NCBI RefSeq assembly: GCF_016743775.1
Contig: NZ_JAEQMY010000026.1
Coordinates: forward strand, 1 to 64,000
Source of the DNA: Microvirga aerilata
Lineage (GTDB): Bacteria > Pseudomonadota > Alphaproteobacteria > Rhizobiales > Beijerinckiaceae
Direction of reading: 5' to 3'
DNA: 64,000 nucleotides
In this document: positions 27,078 through 36,521 of the stretch, piece by piece
Layout of the letters: each line of letters begins with the position of its first letter
Position numbering within the stretch: the first letter of the stretch is position 1
Position numbers and translations under genes: made by a program
The notes under the pieces: model-generated
Told to the model about the DNA's origin: nothing
Database searches by the model: none
Seen by the model: the letters and a program-made list of their open reading frames with translations, nothing else

Positions 27078-27103
27078 CGAGGCGGCATGAGCCGCCTCGT
27101 TTT
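27078..27103 (+). terminator. Terminator after the annealing-protein candidate
   Basis: A 9-bp perfect stem CGAGGCGGC/GCCGCCTCG with a 4-base loop is followed by TTTT, 18 bases after the stop at 27059. It implies that the helicase downstream has its own promoter. Confidence 0.85.
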
Positions 27104-27167
27104 CGTTTGATGTTTCCGTTCCTTTTGATCTTCCTTTGCGTTCCGGCGCCCATGGTTTCGCTGATCG

Positions 27168-29357
27168 ATGCCGAAGTCCTCCGCCCTAGCGGCCTCCGAT
27201 CAGGAGGCGCTGTCCTTAGCCGAACATCTGGTCGGCTCCATCGAGCGGGTGACGTTTCACAACGATGAGACCGGCTTCTGTGTGCTGCGCGTCAAGGCGC
27301 GTGGACACCGCAAGCCCGTTGCCGTTGTCGGCCATGCCCCATCGGTTGCCATCGGCGAGGTTGTCGAAGCGAATGGAGAGTGGCTGCACGACCGCAATCA
27401 CGGGGTGCAGTTTCGCGCCAACCAGCTCGCAACCTCGACCCCGACCACTTCTGAAGACCTGCAGCGGTTTCTCGGCTCCGGCCTTCTGAAGGGCGTCGGA
27501 CCAGCCGTTGCGCAAAGGCTCATCGCCTCCTTCGGGTCGCGCATCCTCGAGGTGATCGAAAAGAAGCCGCACGAGCTGACCCGTGTCCACGGCATCGGCA
27601 TGGCGAAGGCCTTGAGCATCGGCGAGGCCTGGGCCGAGCATCGGGCGCTCAAGGATATCGCAGCCTTCCTGAATGCGAACGGCATCGGCGGCTTTCTGCT
27701 CACGCGGGTCTATCGTGCCTACGGAGTCGGCGCCATCGACATCGTCCAGGTCAATCCCTACAGGCTCGCCCTGGACATTCCGGGCTTCGAGTTCCCCCTG
27801 GCCGATCAGGTGGCCATGCGGCTCGAGATCGAGCCGACCGCGGAGGTGCGGCTGCAGGCCGGTCTCACGAGCGTTCTGACGGAGGCCGTGAGAGAGGGAC
27901 ATTCGGGTCTGCCGGCGGAGGACCTGCTGCGGCAGGCAGGCGCGCTGCTGGACATCCCCGAGGCTCGGCTGAAGCCCGTGCTCGATGCCCAATGCGCGGC
28001 AGGACAGCTTGTCTCCGACGACATCGACGGACGTCGCTGCGTCTTTCTCAAGAGCCTCTACGGGGCTGAGCTCTATATCGCGCAGCGTTTGAAGGAGATC
28101 GCGGCAGGCATGCATCCCTGGGGCAGGCTCGACAGCGCCCAGGTGATCGCGGACGCGGAGGCGGCTACCGGTGTTTCCTATTCGCCGAGCCAGCGTGAGG
28201 CTCTCGCGGCGGCCTGCCGCGCCAAAGTGCTCGTCGTCACGGGCGGCCCGGGTGTCGGCAAGACGACCCTCATCAAAAGTCTCACGCATCTCTGCACGCG
28301 TCACGAGCTGACGATCGCCCTGTGCGCGCCGACGGGGCGGGCCGCAAAGCGCCTTGCGGAAAGCACGGGTTTTCCCGCCAAGACCGTTCACCGGCTCCTG
28401 GAAGCCTCCGAGGGCGGGTTTCGGCGCAACGCGAAGGCTCCGCTCGACTGCCACCTTCTCGTCGTGGATGAGGCCTCGATGCTCGACATCCGCCTCATGG
28501 CGGCGCTCCTGCGCGCCCTTCCCGACGAGGCCTCCCTGCTGCTCGTCGGCGACGTGGATCAGCTCCCCTCCATCGGTCCCGGACAGATCCTCGCCGACAT
28601 CATCGCGTCCGGTGCCGTTCCGGTCGTGCACCTGAAGGAGGTGTTCCGGCAGGAGCGGGAAAGCCGCATCATCACGGTCGCTCACGCCATCAATCGCGGG
28701 CTGGTGCCCGATCTGGAGCACCAGGCGGATTCGGACTTCTACTTCGTCGAGGCGGACACTCCGGCGGACGCGATGACCAAGATGACGATCCTCATGCGCG
28801 ACCGGATCCCGAAACGGTTCGGCCTCGATCCCGTGCGCGACATCCAGGTGCTGTGTCCCATGAACCGGGGACGCCTCGGCACGCATATGCTGAACGGCGA
28901 GCTGCAGCAGCTGTTCAATCCTCCCGGCCTTGAAAGCCTGCACAGAGCCGGCTGGGTCTACGGGCCAGGCGACAAGGTCATGCAGGTGAGGAACGATTAC
29001 GAGCGCGACGTGTACAACGGCGAGGTCGGCATCGTGCGCGAGGTGAGCCGCGACCATGGCGAGCTCACGGTCGCGTTCGATGACAGGCTCGTGGTCTACA
29101 CGCTCAAGGAACTCGACGAACTGGCCCTGGCCTATGCGGTGACGATCCATAAGGCGCAAGGGTCGGAGTATCCGGCGGTGATCATCCCTGTCGCGCTCCA
29201 GCAGGTCTCCATGCTGCGGCGCAAGCTTCTCTATACGGGCGTCACGCGGGCCAGCCGCCTCGTCGTTCTGGTGGGGAGCCGGGCGGCGCTGTCTCAGGCG
29301 GTTGCGCACGAGGAGGAGCCCCGCTTGTCCAGGCTGCGGAACTGGCTTCAGGCCTGA
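27168..29357 (+). CDS. recD2: RecD2-type ATP-dependent DNA helicase (SF1B)
   Basis: A helicase of 729 residues, the usual RecD2 size. An N-terminal OB-like region (about 20-85) is followed by tandem helix-hairpin-helix elements (LKGVGPAVAQRLI, VHGIGMAKAL), then the RecA-like cores: Walker A GGPGVGKTT near residue 360, APTGRAAKRL, DEAS motif II (VVDEASML), GDVDQLPSIGPG, and C-terminal motifs VTIHKAQGSEY and YTGVTRA. Such enzymes unwind DNA 5' to 3' in repair without RecBC. No RecB or RecC is nearby. No exact LexA box was found in the 64 bases after the upstream terminator. Confidence 0.92.
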   Translation: MPKSSALAASDQEALSLAEHLVGSIERVTFHNDETGFCVLRVKARGHRKPVAVVGHAPSVAIGEVVEANGEWLHDRNHGVQFRANQLATSTPTTSEDLQRFLGSGLLKGVGPAVAQRLIASFGSRILEVIEKKPHELTRVHGIGMAKALSIGEAWAEHRALKDIAAFLNANGIGGFLLTRVYRAYGVGAIDIVQVNPYRLALDIPGFEFPLADQVAMRLEIEPTAEVRLQAGLTSVLTEAVREGHSGLPAEDLLRQAGALLDIPEARLKPVLDAQCAAGQLVSDDIDGRRCVFLKSLYGAELYIAQRLKEIAAGMHPWGRLDSAQVIADAEAATGVSYSPSQREALAAACRAKVLVVTGGPGVGKTTLIKSLTHLCTRHELTIALCAPTGRAAKRLAESTGFPAKTVHRLLEASEGGFRRNAKAPLDCHLLVVDEASMLDIRLMAALLRALPDEASLLLVGDVDQLPSIGPGQILADIIASGAVPVVHLKEVFRQERESRIITVAHAINRGLVPDLEHQADSDFYFVEADTPADAMTKMTILMRDRIPKRFGLDPVRDIQVLCPMNRGRLGTHMLNGELQQLFNPPGLESLHRAGWVYGPGDKVMQVRNDYERDVYNGEVGIVREVSRDHGELTVAFDDRLVVYTLKELDELALAYAVTIHKAQGSEYPAVIIPVALQQVSMLRRKLLYTGVTRASRLVVLVGSRAALSQAVAHEEEPRLSRLRNWLQA

Positions 29358-29388
29358 TCCCTTTCATCCGCGTCTGAGGTGGCCTATA

Positions 29389-29589
29389 ATGAGTTCTTCG
29401 ATACACGCCCGAAGAGCCGCGATGAGCATCGAGACCGGAAATATCCCCCAGCAGGAGCGGCGGGTTCGCATGAGCCTGCTCGCAGGAGCCCTCCTGTGCC
29501 TGCTCGGGTCGGGCGGTCTCCTATGGTGGCGCTATGGCGGCGCGGTCTTCAACGATCTCGTGCTGACCAGCCTGGCCTGGTGCTTCTGA
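29389..29589 (+). CDS. Small single-pass membrane protein
   Basis: A protein of 66 residues with one hydrophobic stretch (MSLLAGALLCLLGSGGLLWW) and a short C-terminal tail. The ATG at 29389 has GAGGTGG about 9 bases upstream; an alternative start is at 29422. It overlaps the 3' end of the convergent glycosyltransferase frame by 58 bases, which lowers confidence. No family was recognised. Confidence 0.45.
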   Translation: MSSSIHARRAAMSIETGNIPQQERRVRMSLLAGALLCLLGSGGLLWWRYGGAVFNDLVLTSLAWCF

Positions 29590-31414
29590 AACAACCCGGC
29601 CCGCGATGTGCGGGCGAGGCCATGGCTCGTCTTGTTCCAGCGGAACGGCGCGACGGCCAGCTCCCATAAGGCCCGCCAGGCCGCCATGCTGACGAGCACA
29701 TAGTAAACAGGCAGCAACGGAACCCAGGGCAGCAGCCGCCAGAGGCCGCGTCTGTGAAGGGCTAGGCAGGCTGGAATGAAGATCGATGCCGCGCCGAAGA
29801 AGAACAGGGTCAGGCTGCAGGCATGCACGGCGGCCTCCCAGCGCGAATGCGGGGGCCGGGAGGCTCCGTAACCCCATGCCGTCACCAACATCCCGGTCAG
29901 GATCGGGTAGACGAGGGCACTGAGAACGCTTCCCATGCTCAGGACCAGCGCCGCATAGAAGCGCCAGATCCCCAGCTGTGAGAGCATGGTCCAGGGCTTG
30001 CGCGAATGGCTGATGCTGGTCTGCACATAGCCTTTCATCCATCGTGTCCGCTGGCGCATCCAGGCCCTGAGGGTGCTCGGCGCCTCCTCAAGGGTGGAGG
30101 AGGGAAGATCCATCACGTCGTGCCCGAGGCGGGCGAGGCGCAGGCCCAGATCGGCATCTTCCGTCACGTTCCAGGCATCCCAGCCATGGATGTCCCTCAA
30201 CACCGAGGTGCGAAAATGGTTGGACGTTCCACCTAAGGGGATCGGGCTGCCGATCTCCGCGAACCCTGGATTGAGCACATCGAACAGGGCGGCATATTCG
30301 ATGGTGAAGAGTCGCGTCAGCCAGGAATCGTCGGTGTTGTCGATGGTGAGCCGGGCCTGAAGACAGGCGACCTTCGACGGAAGCTGTGCAAACCGTGCCG
30401 CAGCCAGGCGCAACTGCCCGGGATCCGGCACGTCTTCGGCATCGTAGATGACGGTATACTGCCCACGTGCCAGGGGTAGGGCGACGTTGAGGGCCCGCGG
30501 CTTGGTGCGTGGTGCGCCCCTCGGGGCGATCACCCTATCGATATTGCCGGGCATGGCGATGGAGCCGAGAGCCTCGAGCGTTTCCAGATCGTCGGTCTCG
30601 AGCACGAGCTTGATGTCCAGTTTGGCCGCGGGGTAGTCGATCCGCGCCAAGGCGTCGATGAGGCGCGCCGCGATGCGCTTTTCCCGATAGAGCGCGACGA
30701 TGATCGTGTAGACCGGCAGGGCGGCGTCCTCGACACGGAGCGTCCGGATCGCCGGCTCCACAGGGTTGTCCAGAAGCGATGCCGCAAGACGGAGAACGAT
30801 GATCCCGAGAAACAGAAGGCTCATGGAAGCTCCCAGGATCCCCAGGGTAAGGCCTGGAGCCAGAAAGCCGCCAAATGAGAGGACCATGGCCAGAGCCGAC
30901 AGCACGGCCAGCTGAAACGGGCTGATGCCATTCCGGGCAGAAAGATCGGGCGCTCGTTTGGGCAGGTCAAAGGCTGCGCGATGGGCGATTGAGGGCGCTT
31001 GGGCCTGAAAGACAGCCCTTGCCAAACGCGATGGCGTCGTGATCGCAAGCGGCCGGCCACGAGGGCGGGCCTTCAGGAGGTGGACGAGCGAAGCCCCACG
31101 AGGGGCCAGCACGTAGCCATGCCCCGTCAGGGGCGCCAAGCCTGCCAGGATGCTTCCGGGATATTGTGCTGCCGCTGACAGGCGGGGAGTTGCCAAAAAG
31201 GCATCTGAAGCTCGGCCGCGAGGGCCCGATAGAAGGCGTTCTCGTCGACGAGACCGTGTTTGAGGAGAAACTCGTCTGCCGAGACCCCTGTCCATTGGGC
31301 CAGGATAGCAGCCTGATGCAAGGATTCCGGCGCGTGGCCATGATGGGCCAGGAAGCCGATCTCGATTGGCAGCGCTGTTGACTGTGAGCGTCTCTCCGCT
31401 AGACCCTGCCTCAT
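29532..31414 (-). pseudogene. Cellulose-synthase-like glycosyltransferase with a frameshift
   Basis: Two overlapping frames encode one protein. From the ATG at 31414 the frame gives a normal N-terminal domain (PIEIGFLAHHGHAPESLHQA, GVSADEFLLKHGLVDENAFYRALAAELQMPF). The catalytic and membrane part lies in another frame down to 29532: DAEDVPDP (DxD), TEDADLGLRL, QRTRWMKG (QxxRW), and about six membrane helices. The break coincides with an A5 run on the plus strand (31195-31199, T5 on the coding strand). Six T would restore MPFLATPRL. It is a processive GT2 enzyme for a surface polysaccharide if functional. The shift may be a real mutation, a switchable homopolymer or a sequencing error. Confidence 0.78.
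31195..31199 (-). other. Homopolymer run at the frameshift
   Basis: Five A on the plus strand at the exact point where the two glycosyltransferase frames would join. One additional base restores a continuous protein. Confidence 0.7.
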
Positions 31415-31449
31415 GAGCGAGGGACACGGGTTGGAAGTGTTCGTCGGCG

Positions 31450-32361
31450 ATGCGTAGCAGCGTGCAAGAGAATGGCGTCTTGATGGTTCAGAATATCGTT
31501 ACATTGGTCGCCTGCTTTCGGCACAAGATCAAGCCCTCTCGCCTCGGCTGGTCAGCCTTGTCGCTCTTTCTGCTGCTCGGGACCGCCCAGGCTCAGGGTG
31601 TGGCCATCCCGAACTTCTGGGATCCACGGGCTCAGCTCGAACGGCCGGAGCTGCCGGCGACGCGCACGATCCGCTTCCTTGTGGACGACGATTTCCCGCC
31701 GCTGCACTTTCCAGGATTGGACGGCAACCCGACCGGACTGTCGGTTGAGCTCGCCCGGGCCGCCTGCGAGCGTTTGACCCTGACCTGCACGGTGCAGGTC
31801 CGCCGCTTCGACACGTTGCTCGACGCCTTGAGCGAGCGCCAGGGCGACGTGGTGGCCGCAGCCATTCCCGTGACGGCCGACCTCAGGCAACGCTTTGCCG
31901 TGACCAGCCCCTATTTCAAGATCCCGGCGCGCTTTGCCGTCCGTCGGGATCGCAATCAGCCCTCTCCCGACGCAAAGGCTTTGAGCGGCAAGAACATCGG
32001 CGTCGTCCAGGGCACGGCCCACGAGGCCTTCGTCAAGGCTTTCGTTCCCGGTGCGGCGCTCAAGCCCTATCCTGAGCTTGTTGCCGCGCAGACAGCTCTC
32101 AAGGCGGGCGAGATCGACTACCTGTTTGCCGACGGCCTCGGCCTGGCCCTCTGGATCGGCGGGGAGGAGGCCGGCGGCTGCTGCGACTTCTCCGGCGGTC
32201 CTTATCTGGAGAGCCGCTTTTTCGGGGAGGGGATCGGATTCATCACCCGGACGGACGACGAGGCCTTGCGCCGGGCCCTCGACTTCGCCCTGCAGCAGCT
32301 TTGGAAGGAAGGAAAATACGCCGAGCTTTATCTGCGCTTCTTCCCTGTCAGTCCCTTCTAG
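31450..32361 (+). CDS. Periplasmic solute-binding protein, family 3
   Basis: A protein of 303 residues (or 292 if started at the ATG at 31483) with an N-terminal signal segment (LGWSALSLFLLLGTAQA, cleavage after AQA). The mature part is a family 3 bilobed binding protein: VDDDFPPLHF, GLSVELARAACERL, GDVVAAAIPVTADLRQRFAVTSPY, GKNIGVVQGTAHEAF, and EIDYLFADGLGLALWI. It should bind an amino acid or similar small solute. No ABC permease or ATPase is adjacent, so it may be an orphan or a sensor. The stop is TAG. Confidence 0.8.
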   Translation: MRSSVQENGVLMVQNIVTLVACFRHKIKPSRLGWSALSLFLLLGTAQAQGVAIPNFWDPRAQLERPELPATRTIRFLVDDDFPPLHFPGLDGNPTGLSVELARAACERLTLTCTVQVRRFDTLLDALSERQGDVVAAAIPVTADLRQRFAVTSPYFKIPARFAVRRDRNQPSPDAKALSGKNIGVVQGTAHEAFVKAFVPGAALKPYPELVAAQTALKAGEIDYLFADGLGLALWIGGEEAGGCCDFSGGPYLESRFFGEGIGFITRTDDEALRRALDFALQQLWKEGKYAELYLRFFPVSPF

Positions 32362-32463
32362 CGCTTGCTCCGCCCAGGGACAGACCGGTTACCGCATTGA
32401 CCCTTGCGTGTCCGGTCCCTAGTGTGCCGCGCTTCTGGAAGCATTTCCTGCAAGCATAGGCCC

Positions 32464-34185
32464 ATGTCTCAACCTTTGTCTCTCGATCCCGCTCTGATTG
32501 AAGCCGCCCAGACTGCCACCGCCTGGCCTTTCGAGGAGGCGCGCAAGCTCGTCGAGCGGCTCAAACGGACCGGAAAGAAGGAGGCCCTGTTCGAGACCGG
32601 CTATGGCCCCTCGGGCCTGCCGCATATCGGCACCTTCGGCGAGGTGGCCCGCACCAGCATGGTGCGCAATGCTTTCCGGGTTCTGACCGGAGACACCATC
32701 CCGACCCGCCTCATCGCCTTCTCGGACGACATGGACGGCCTGCGCAAGGTTCCGGACAACGTGCCCAACAAGGAGCTGGTCGCCTCCGCTCTCGGCAAGC
32801 CCTTGACCCAGGTGCCGGATCCGTTCGGGACGCACGAGAGCTTCGCGCACCACAACAATGCCCGCCTGCGCGAATTCCTCGATGCCTTCGGGTTCGATTA
32901 CGAGTTCCTGTCCGCCACCGAGTGCTACAAGGCAGGCCGGTTCGACAAGACCCTGCTCACGGTGCTCGAGCGCTACGATGCGGTGATGGCGATCATGCTG
33001 CCGTCCCTGCGCGAGGAGCGTCAGCAGTCCTACTCGCCCTTCCTGCCGGTTCATCCGAAGACCGGCATCGTGATGCAGGTGCCCATCGACGAACGCAAGT
33101 TGGACGCGGGCACCATCGTCTGGCGCGACCCGGCGACGGGCGAGCGCTTCGAGACGCCGGTGACCGGCGGCCATGCCAAGCTGCAATGGAAGCCCGATTG
33201 GGCCATGCGCTGGGTAGCGCTCGGCGTCGACTACGAGATGGCCGGCAAGGACCTCATCGACAGCGTGAAGCTCTCGGGCGAGATCGCCAAGGCTCTCGGC
33301 GGCCTGCCGCCGGACGGGTTCAACTACGAACTCTTCCTGGACGACAAGGGCCAGAAGATCTCCAAATCCAAGGGCAACGGGCTGACCATCGACGAGTGGC
33401 TCACCTACGGCACGCCGGACAGCCTCAGGCTGTTCATGTTCAACAAGCCGCGCGAGGCGAAGAAGCTCTATTTCGACGTGATCCCGCGGCAGGTGGACGA
33501 TTACCTGACATTCCTGGAGAAGTACCCGGCGCAGGACGCCAGGATGCGCCTGATGAACCCGGTTTGGCATCTCCATGCGGGCAACCCGCCGGCTCCCGAG
33601 CTGGTGTCGTCAGGCGGAGGCAATCAGCCTGGCACGACGATCTCCTTCTCCATGCTCCTCAACCTGGTGGCCGTGGCGAATTCGGAAGATCCCGGCGTGC
33701 TCTGGGGCTTCATCCGCCGCTACGCGCCGGGCGTCTCGCCCGAGACCCATCCGCGTCTCGACAGCCTTGCGAAGCGGGCCGTGCGCTACTTCGAGGATTT
33801 CGTGAAGCCGCAGAAGACCTATCGTCTGCCCGACGAGGTCGAGGCCGCTTCCCTGCGGCGCCTGGAGGAGGCGCTCGGATCGTTCGAGGCGGAAGGCCGC
33901 CCTGCAACGGCGGAGGCGATCCAGGACGAGATCTACAATGTCGGACGCACCGAGCCGCGCTATCAGGATTTCAAGGCCAAGGGCGCAACGCCCGAGCGCC
34001 CCGGCGTGTCCATCGAATGGTTCAACACGATCTATCAGGTTCTGCTCGGCGAGCCTCGCGGTCCGCGCTTCGGTTCCTTCGTGGCCCTGTACGGCGTGAA
34101 GGAGTCGCGGGCGCTGATCAGGAAAGCCTTGGCCGGCGATCTCGTGCGCGAGCACGAGGCCTTCCTGAAGGAGCGCGCGGCCTAG
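32464..34185 (+). CDS. lysS: Class I lysyl-tRNA synthetase
   Basis: A protein of 573 residues that charges tRNA-Lys. It is the class I (Rossmann) enzyme, not the class II enzyme of most bacteria: [13 protein letters not shown] carries the HIGH-type motif, and [10 protein letters not shown] the KMSKS-type motif near residue 300. The ATG at 32464 was preferred to an upstream in-frame start at 32404. Class I LysRS is known from archaea, spirochaetes and many Alphaproteobacteria, so this is a lineage marker and not a sign of recent transfer. It stands alone and ends in TAG. Confidence 0.95.
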   Translation: MSQPLSLDPALIEAAQTATAWPFEEARKLVERLKRTGKKEALFETGYGPSGLPHIGTFGEVARTSMVRNAFRVLTGDTIPTRLIAFSDDMDGLRKVPDNVPNKELVASALGKPLTQVPDPFGTHESFAHHNNARLREFLDAFGFDYEFLSATECYKAGRFDKTLLTVLERYDAVMAIMLPSLREERQQSYSPFLPVHPKTGIVMQVPIDERKLDAGTIVWRDPATGERFETPVTGGHAKLQWKPDWAMRWVALGVDYEMAGKDLIDSVKLSGEIAKALGGLPPDGFNYELFLDDKGQKISKSKGNGLTIDEWLTYGTPDSLRLFMFNKPREAKKLYFDVIPRQVDDYLTFLEKYPAQDARMRLMNPVWHLHAGNPPAPELVSSGGGNQPGTTISFSMLLNLVAVANSEDPGVLWGFIRRYAPGVSPETHPRLDSLAKRAVRYFEDFVKPQKTYRLPDEVEAASLRRLEEALGSFEAEGRPATAEAIQDEIYNVGRTEPRYQDFKAKGATPERPGVSIEWFNTIYQVLLGEPRGPRFGSFVALYGVKESRALIRKALAGDLVREHEAFLKERAA

Positions 34186-34247
34186 AGCATCGGACCCAAA
34201 AGTGAATTTGCACTCTTGGAGGCTTTCCGCTGCTCATTCTTGAACGA

Positions 34248-34291
34248 GCGCATCGTGCGAAAAACCGGGTTCACCTTTTCCCACGATGCGC
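34248..34291. repeat. Intergenic hairpin repeat between lysS and the S24-like gene
   Basis: A stem of 16 pairs with one mismatch (GCGCATCGTG...CACGATGCGC) and a 12-base loop fills the gap between two convergent stop codons. The preceding stretch GAGCATCGGACCCAAAAGTG is typical of short dispersed repeats in this group of bacteria. It may also act as a two-way terminator. Confidence 0.65.
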
Positions 34292-34297
34292 AAAAGA

Positions 34298-34930
34298 CTA
34301 TTGGCGCGCCCACATGACCCGGGCAGCCCATACGATCTCTTCCGTCGAGATCACCTGGTCCTCCTGATCCTTGCCGAGGGACGTCATCTCCACGGTCTTG
34401 GCCGAGCGGCGCTTGAGCTCCTTGGCCAGGATCTCCCCGGTGGTCGTGCACACGACGATCCTGTCGCCCTTGCGCGTGCTGGCCGTCGGCGAGACGATGA
34501 GAATGTCCCCGTCTCGGTAGAGCGGAGCCAAGCCGTCTCCTGTGACCTCAAGGGCAAACACCTTCTCCTGGCCGAAATCGGGAAACTCGATCTCGTCCCA
34601 GCCGGGGCCGCCGCTCGGCAGGCCCTCCTCGTTGAAGATCTTGCCGGAGGCTGCTTCCTCCATGCCGATCAGCGGGATCATGGAGCGGCGCAGGGAGCCC
34701 GAGGGCTCGACGAGACGCAGGAAGTCCTCCAGGGTCGCACCGGTGGCTTTCAGGATCTTGGAAATCGACTCCGTCGAGGGCCAGCGCTCCCGGCCCTCGG
34801 GACTGACGCGTTTCGATTTATTGAAGCTGGTCGCGTCGAGACCAGCCTTGCGAGCCAGTCCGGATGCGGTCATGCCATGACGAGAGGCCAACGCATCGAT
34901 AGCAGCCCAAACGCGCTCGTGAGATAACAT
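34298..34930 (-). CDS. XRE-S24-like regulator lacking the catalytic serine
   Basis: A protein of 210 residues with an N-terminal XRE helix-turn-helix (residues about 5-70: GMTASGLARKAGLDATSFNKSKR) and a C-terminal S24/LexA-like peptidase fold. In the canonical motif GDSMxPLYRDGD the serine is replaced: the sequence reads VTGDGLAPLYRDGD with Gly133 (GGC, one base from AGC). The lysine region LAKELKR is kept. Without the serine it should not cleave itself, so it would act as a stable repressor released by another signal, if at all. No phage genes adjoin it. Confidence 0.78.
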   Translation of the reverse strand: MLSHERVWAAIDALASRHGMTASGLARKAGLDATSFNKSKRVSPEGRERWPSTESISKILKATGATLEDFLRLVEPSGSLRRSMIPLIGMEEAASGKIFNEEGLPSGGPGWDEIEFPDFGQEKVFALEVTGDGLAPLYRDGDILIVSPTASTRKGDRIVVCTTTGEILAKELKRRSAKTVEMTSLGKDQEDQVISTEEIVWAARVMWARQ

Positions 34931-35082
34931 TGTACAAACCTTCGCCTAGAGCGAAATTACTGAAAGCGAACCTATGATTAGGAATTAAGAGTGTTCTAAG
35001 GCTAAACAACTGGCAACTAACTATTGAGACAATATGTCTAATAGGGATTGCTCCAGAAGCGACGCACGGTTACCTGAATTCC

Positions 35083-35427
35083 ATGAGCATTATTTACAAA
35101 ATTTGCCCCGCTTTTCTGTGGCGGGAGGCTGAAAACGCCGGATCTTTTCAGGGAGCTCCCATCGATATCCAGGATGGGTACCTCCACTTTTCTACCGCCG
35201 AGCAGGTTTTTGAAACGGCAGCAAGGCATTTTGCCGGACAAGACGATCTGTTGCTGATCGCCATCGATGCCGACTCGCTGGGCGATGCATTGCGATATGA
35301 AAGCTCACGCGGTGGGGATCTGTTTCCGCATCTCTACGCTCCCTTGAACCTGTCCGCCGTGCTGTGGGTGAAGCCGCTTCCTCTCGGCACCGATGGTCAA
35401 CACGCTTTTCCGGATCTTGCTCCATGA
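35083..35427 (+). CDS. DUF952 family protein
   Basis: A 114-residue protein of the DUF952 family: [43 protein letters not shown], and the signature [13 protein letters not shown]. The function is unknown. Its stop overlaps the ATG of pyrD (ATGA), so the two are co-translated; this DUF952-pyrD pairing is common in Alphaproteobacteria. Confidence 0.85.
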   Translation: MSIIYKICPAFLWREAENAGSFQGAPIDIQDGYLHFSTAEQVFETAARHFAGQDDLLLIAIDADSLGDALRYESSRGGDLFPHLYAPLNLSAVLWVKPLPLGTDGQHAFPDLAP

Positions 35428-36509
35428 TCGGCGCGCTCTTTTCCCTGGCGAAACCCGCTCTTCACGCGCTCGATGCGGAGACGGCGCATCAGCTGACGAT
35501 CAGAGGCCTTTCGCTGATGCCCGTGACGTCCGCGCCAGCGGACGACCCGAGGCTCGGGTTGAATGTGTTCGGTAAGGCGTTTCCCAATCCGGTCGGGCTT
35601 GCGGCGGGCTTCGACAAGCAGTGCGAGGTTCCCGACCAGCTCCTAGCCCTTGGTTTCGGCTTCGTGGAACTCGGTGGTGTCGTGCCGAAGCCGCAAGAGG
35701 GCAACCCGCGCCCGCGGGTTTTTCGGCTGACCCGCGACGAGGCGGTGATCAACCGCTTCGGTCTCAACAGCGATGGTCTCGCCATCGCGTGCGAGCGTCT
35801 CTCCCGCCGCAGAGGACGACCGGGAATCGTCGGCGTGAATATCGGGGCGAACAAGGACTCGACTGACCGCATCGCCGATTATGCCCTGTGCGTCGAGCGC
35901 CTGTGCGGGCTGGCCACTTTCCTGACGATCAACGTGTCCTCCCCCAACACGCCGGGCCTGCGCGATCTGCAAGGAGAGGCTTTCCTCGACGATCTTCTCG
36001 CCCGCAGCATCGAGGCGCGCGACAAGGCCGATCAGGGCCGGCAGAAGACGATTATCCTGCTCAAGATCGCGCCTGACATTTCGCTCGACACGCTCGATGC
36101 CATTGTCGCCGCTGCGCTCCAGCGCGGCATCGATGGACTCATCGTCTCCAACACCACGATTGCCCGCCCGGACAGCCTAAGAGAAAAAACCCTCGCATCG
36201 GAAACCGGTGGCCTGTCGGGCAAGCCGCTCTTCGTGCCGTCGACCAAGCTGCTCGCTGAGACCTTCCTGCGCGTGGAGCGCAAGATCCCGCTCATCGGTG
36301 TTGGTGGCGTCGCTTCCGCGGAAGCCGCCTGGACGAAGATCCGCGCGGGGGCGAGTCTCGTGCAACTCTACTCGGCCATGGTCTACAAGGGACCGGGTCT
36401 CATCGGTGACATCAAGAGCGGCCTGCTGCGGACGCTTGAAGCTGAGAAGACCTCAATGGCTCAAGTCCTTGGCCGCGATGCCTCTGCAATCGCGCAGGGC
36501 CGCTTTTGA
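35424..36509 (+). CDS. pyrD: Dihydroorotate dehydrogenase (quinone), class 2
   Basis: A membrane-associated flavoenzyme of 361 residues that oxidises dihydroorotate to orotate in pyrimidine synthesis, passing electrons to quinone. The N-terminal amphipathic extension ([19 protein letters not shown]) marks class 2. Motifs include [33 protein letters not shown] (catalytic serine region), VSNTT and [12 protein letters not shown]. It overlaps the DUF952 gene at its start and converges on the MATE gene 12 bases beyond its stop. Confidence 0.95.
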   Translation: MIGALFSLAKPALHALDAETAHQLTIRGLSLMPVTSAPADDPRLGLNVFGKAFPNPVGLAAGFDKQCEVPDQLLALGFGFVELGGVVPKPQEGNPRPRVFRLTRDEAVINRFGLNSDGLAIACERLSRRRGRPGIVGVNIGANKDSTDRIADYALCVERLCGLATFLTINVSSPNTPGLRDLQGEAFLDDLLARSIEARDKADQGRQKTIILLKIAPDISLDTLDAIVAAALQRGIDGLIVSNTTIARPDSLREKTLASETGGLSGKPLFVPSTKLLAETFLRVERKIPLIGVGGVASAEAAWTKIRAGASLVQLYSAMVYKGPGLIGDIKSGLLRTLEAEKTSMAQVLGRDASAIAQGRF

Positions 36510-36521
36510 GCGACACCGCGA

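Noticed and set aside
27104..27167. LexA box upstream of recD2
   Set aside because: GTTC-CTTTTGA-TCTT has only one correct half-site, so it is not a credible box.
18035..35000. Prophage
   Set aside because: Recombination genes, an SSB and an S24-like repressor are present, but there is no integrase, terminase, portal, capsid, tail or lysis gene and no attachment-site repeat.
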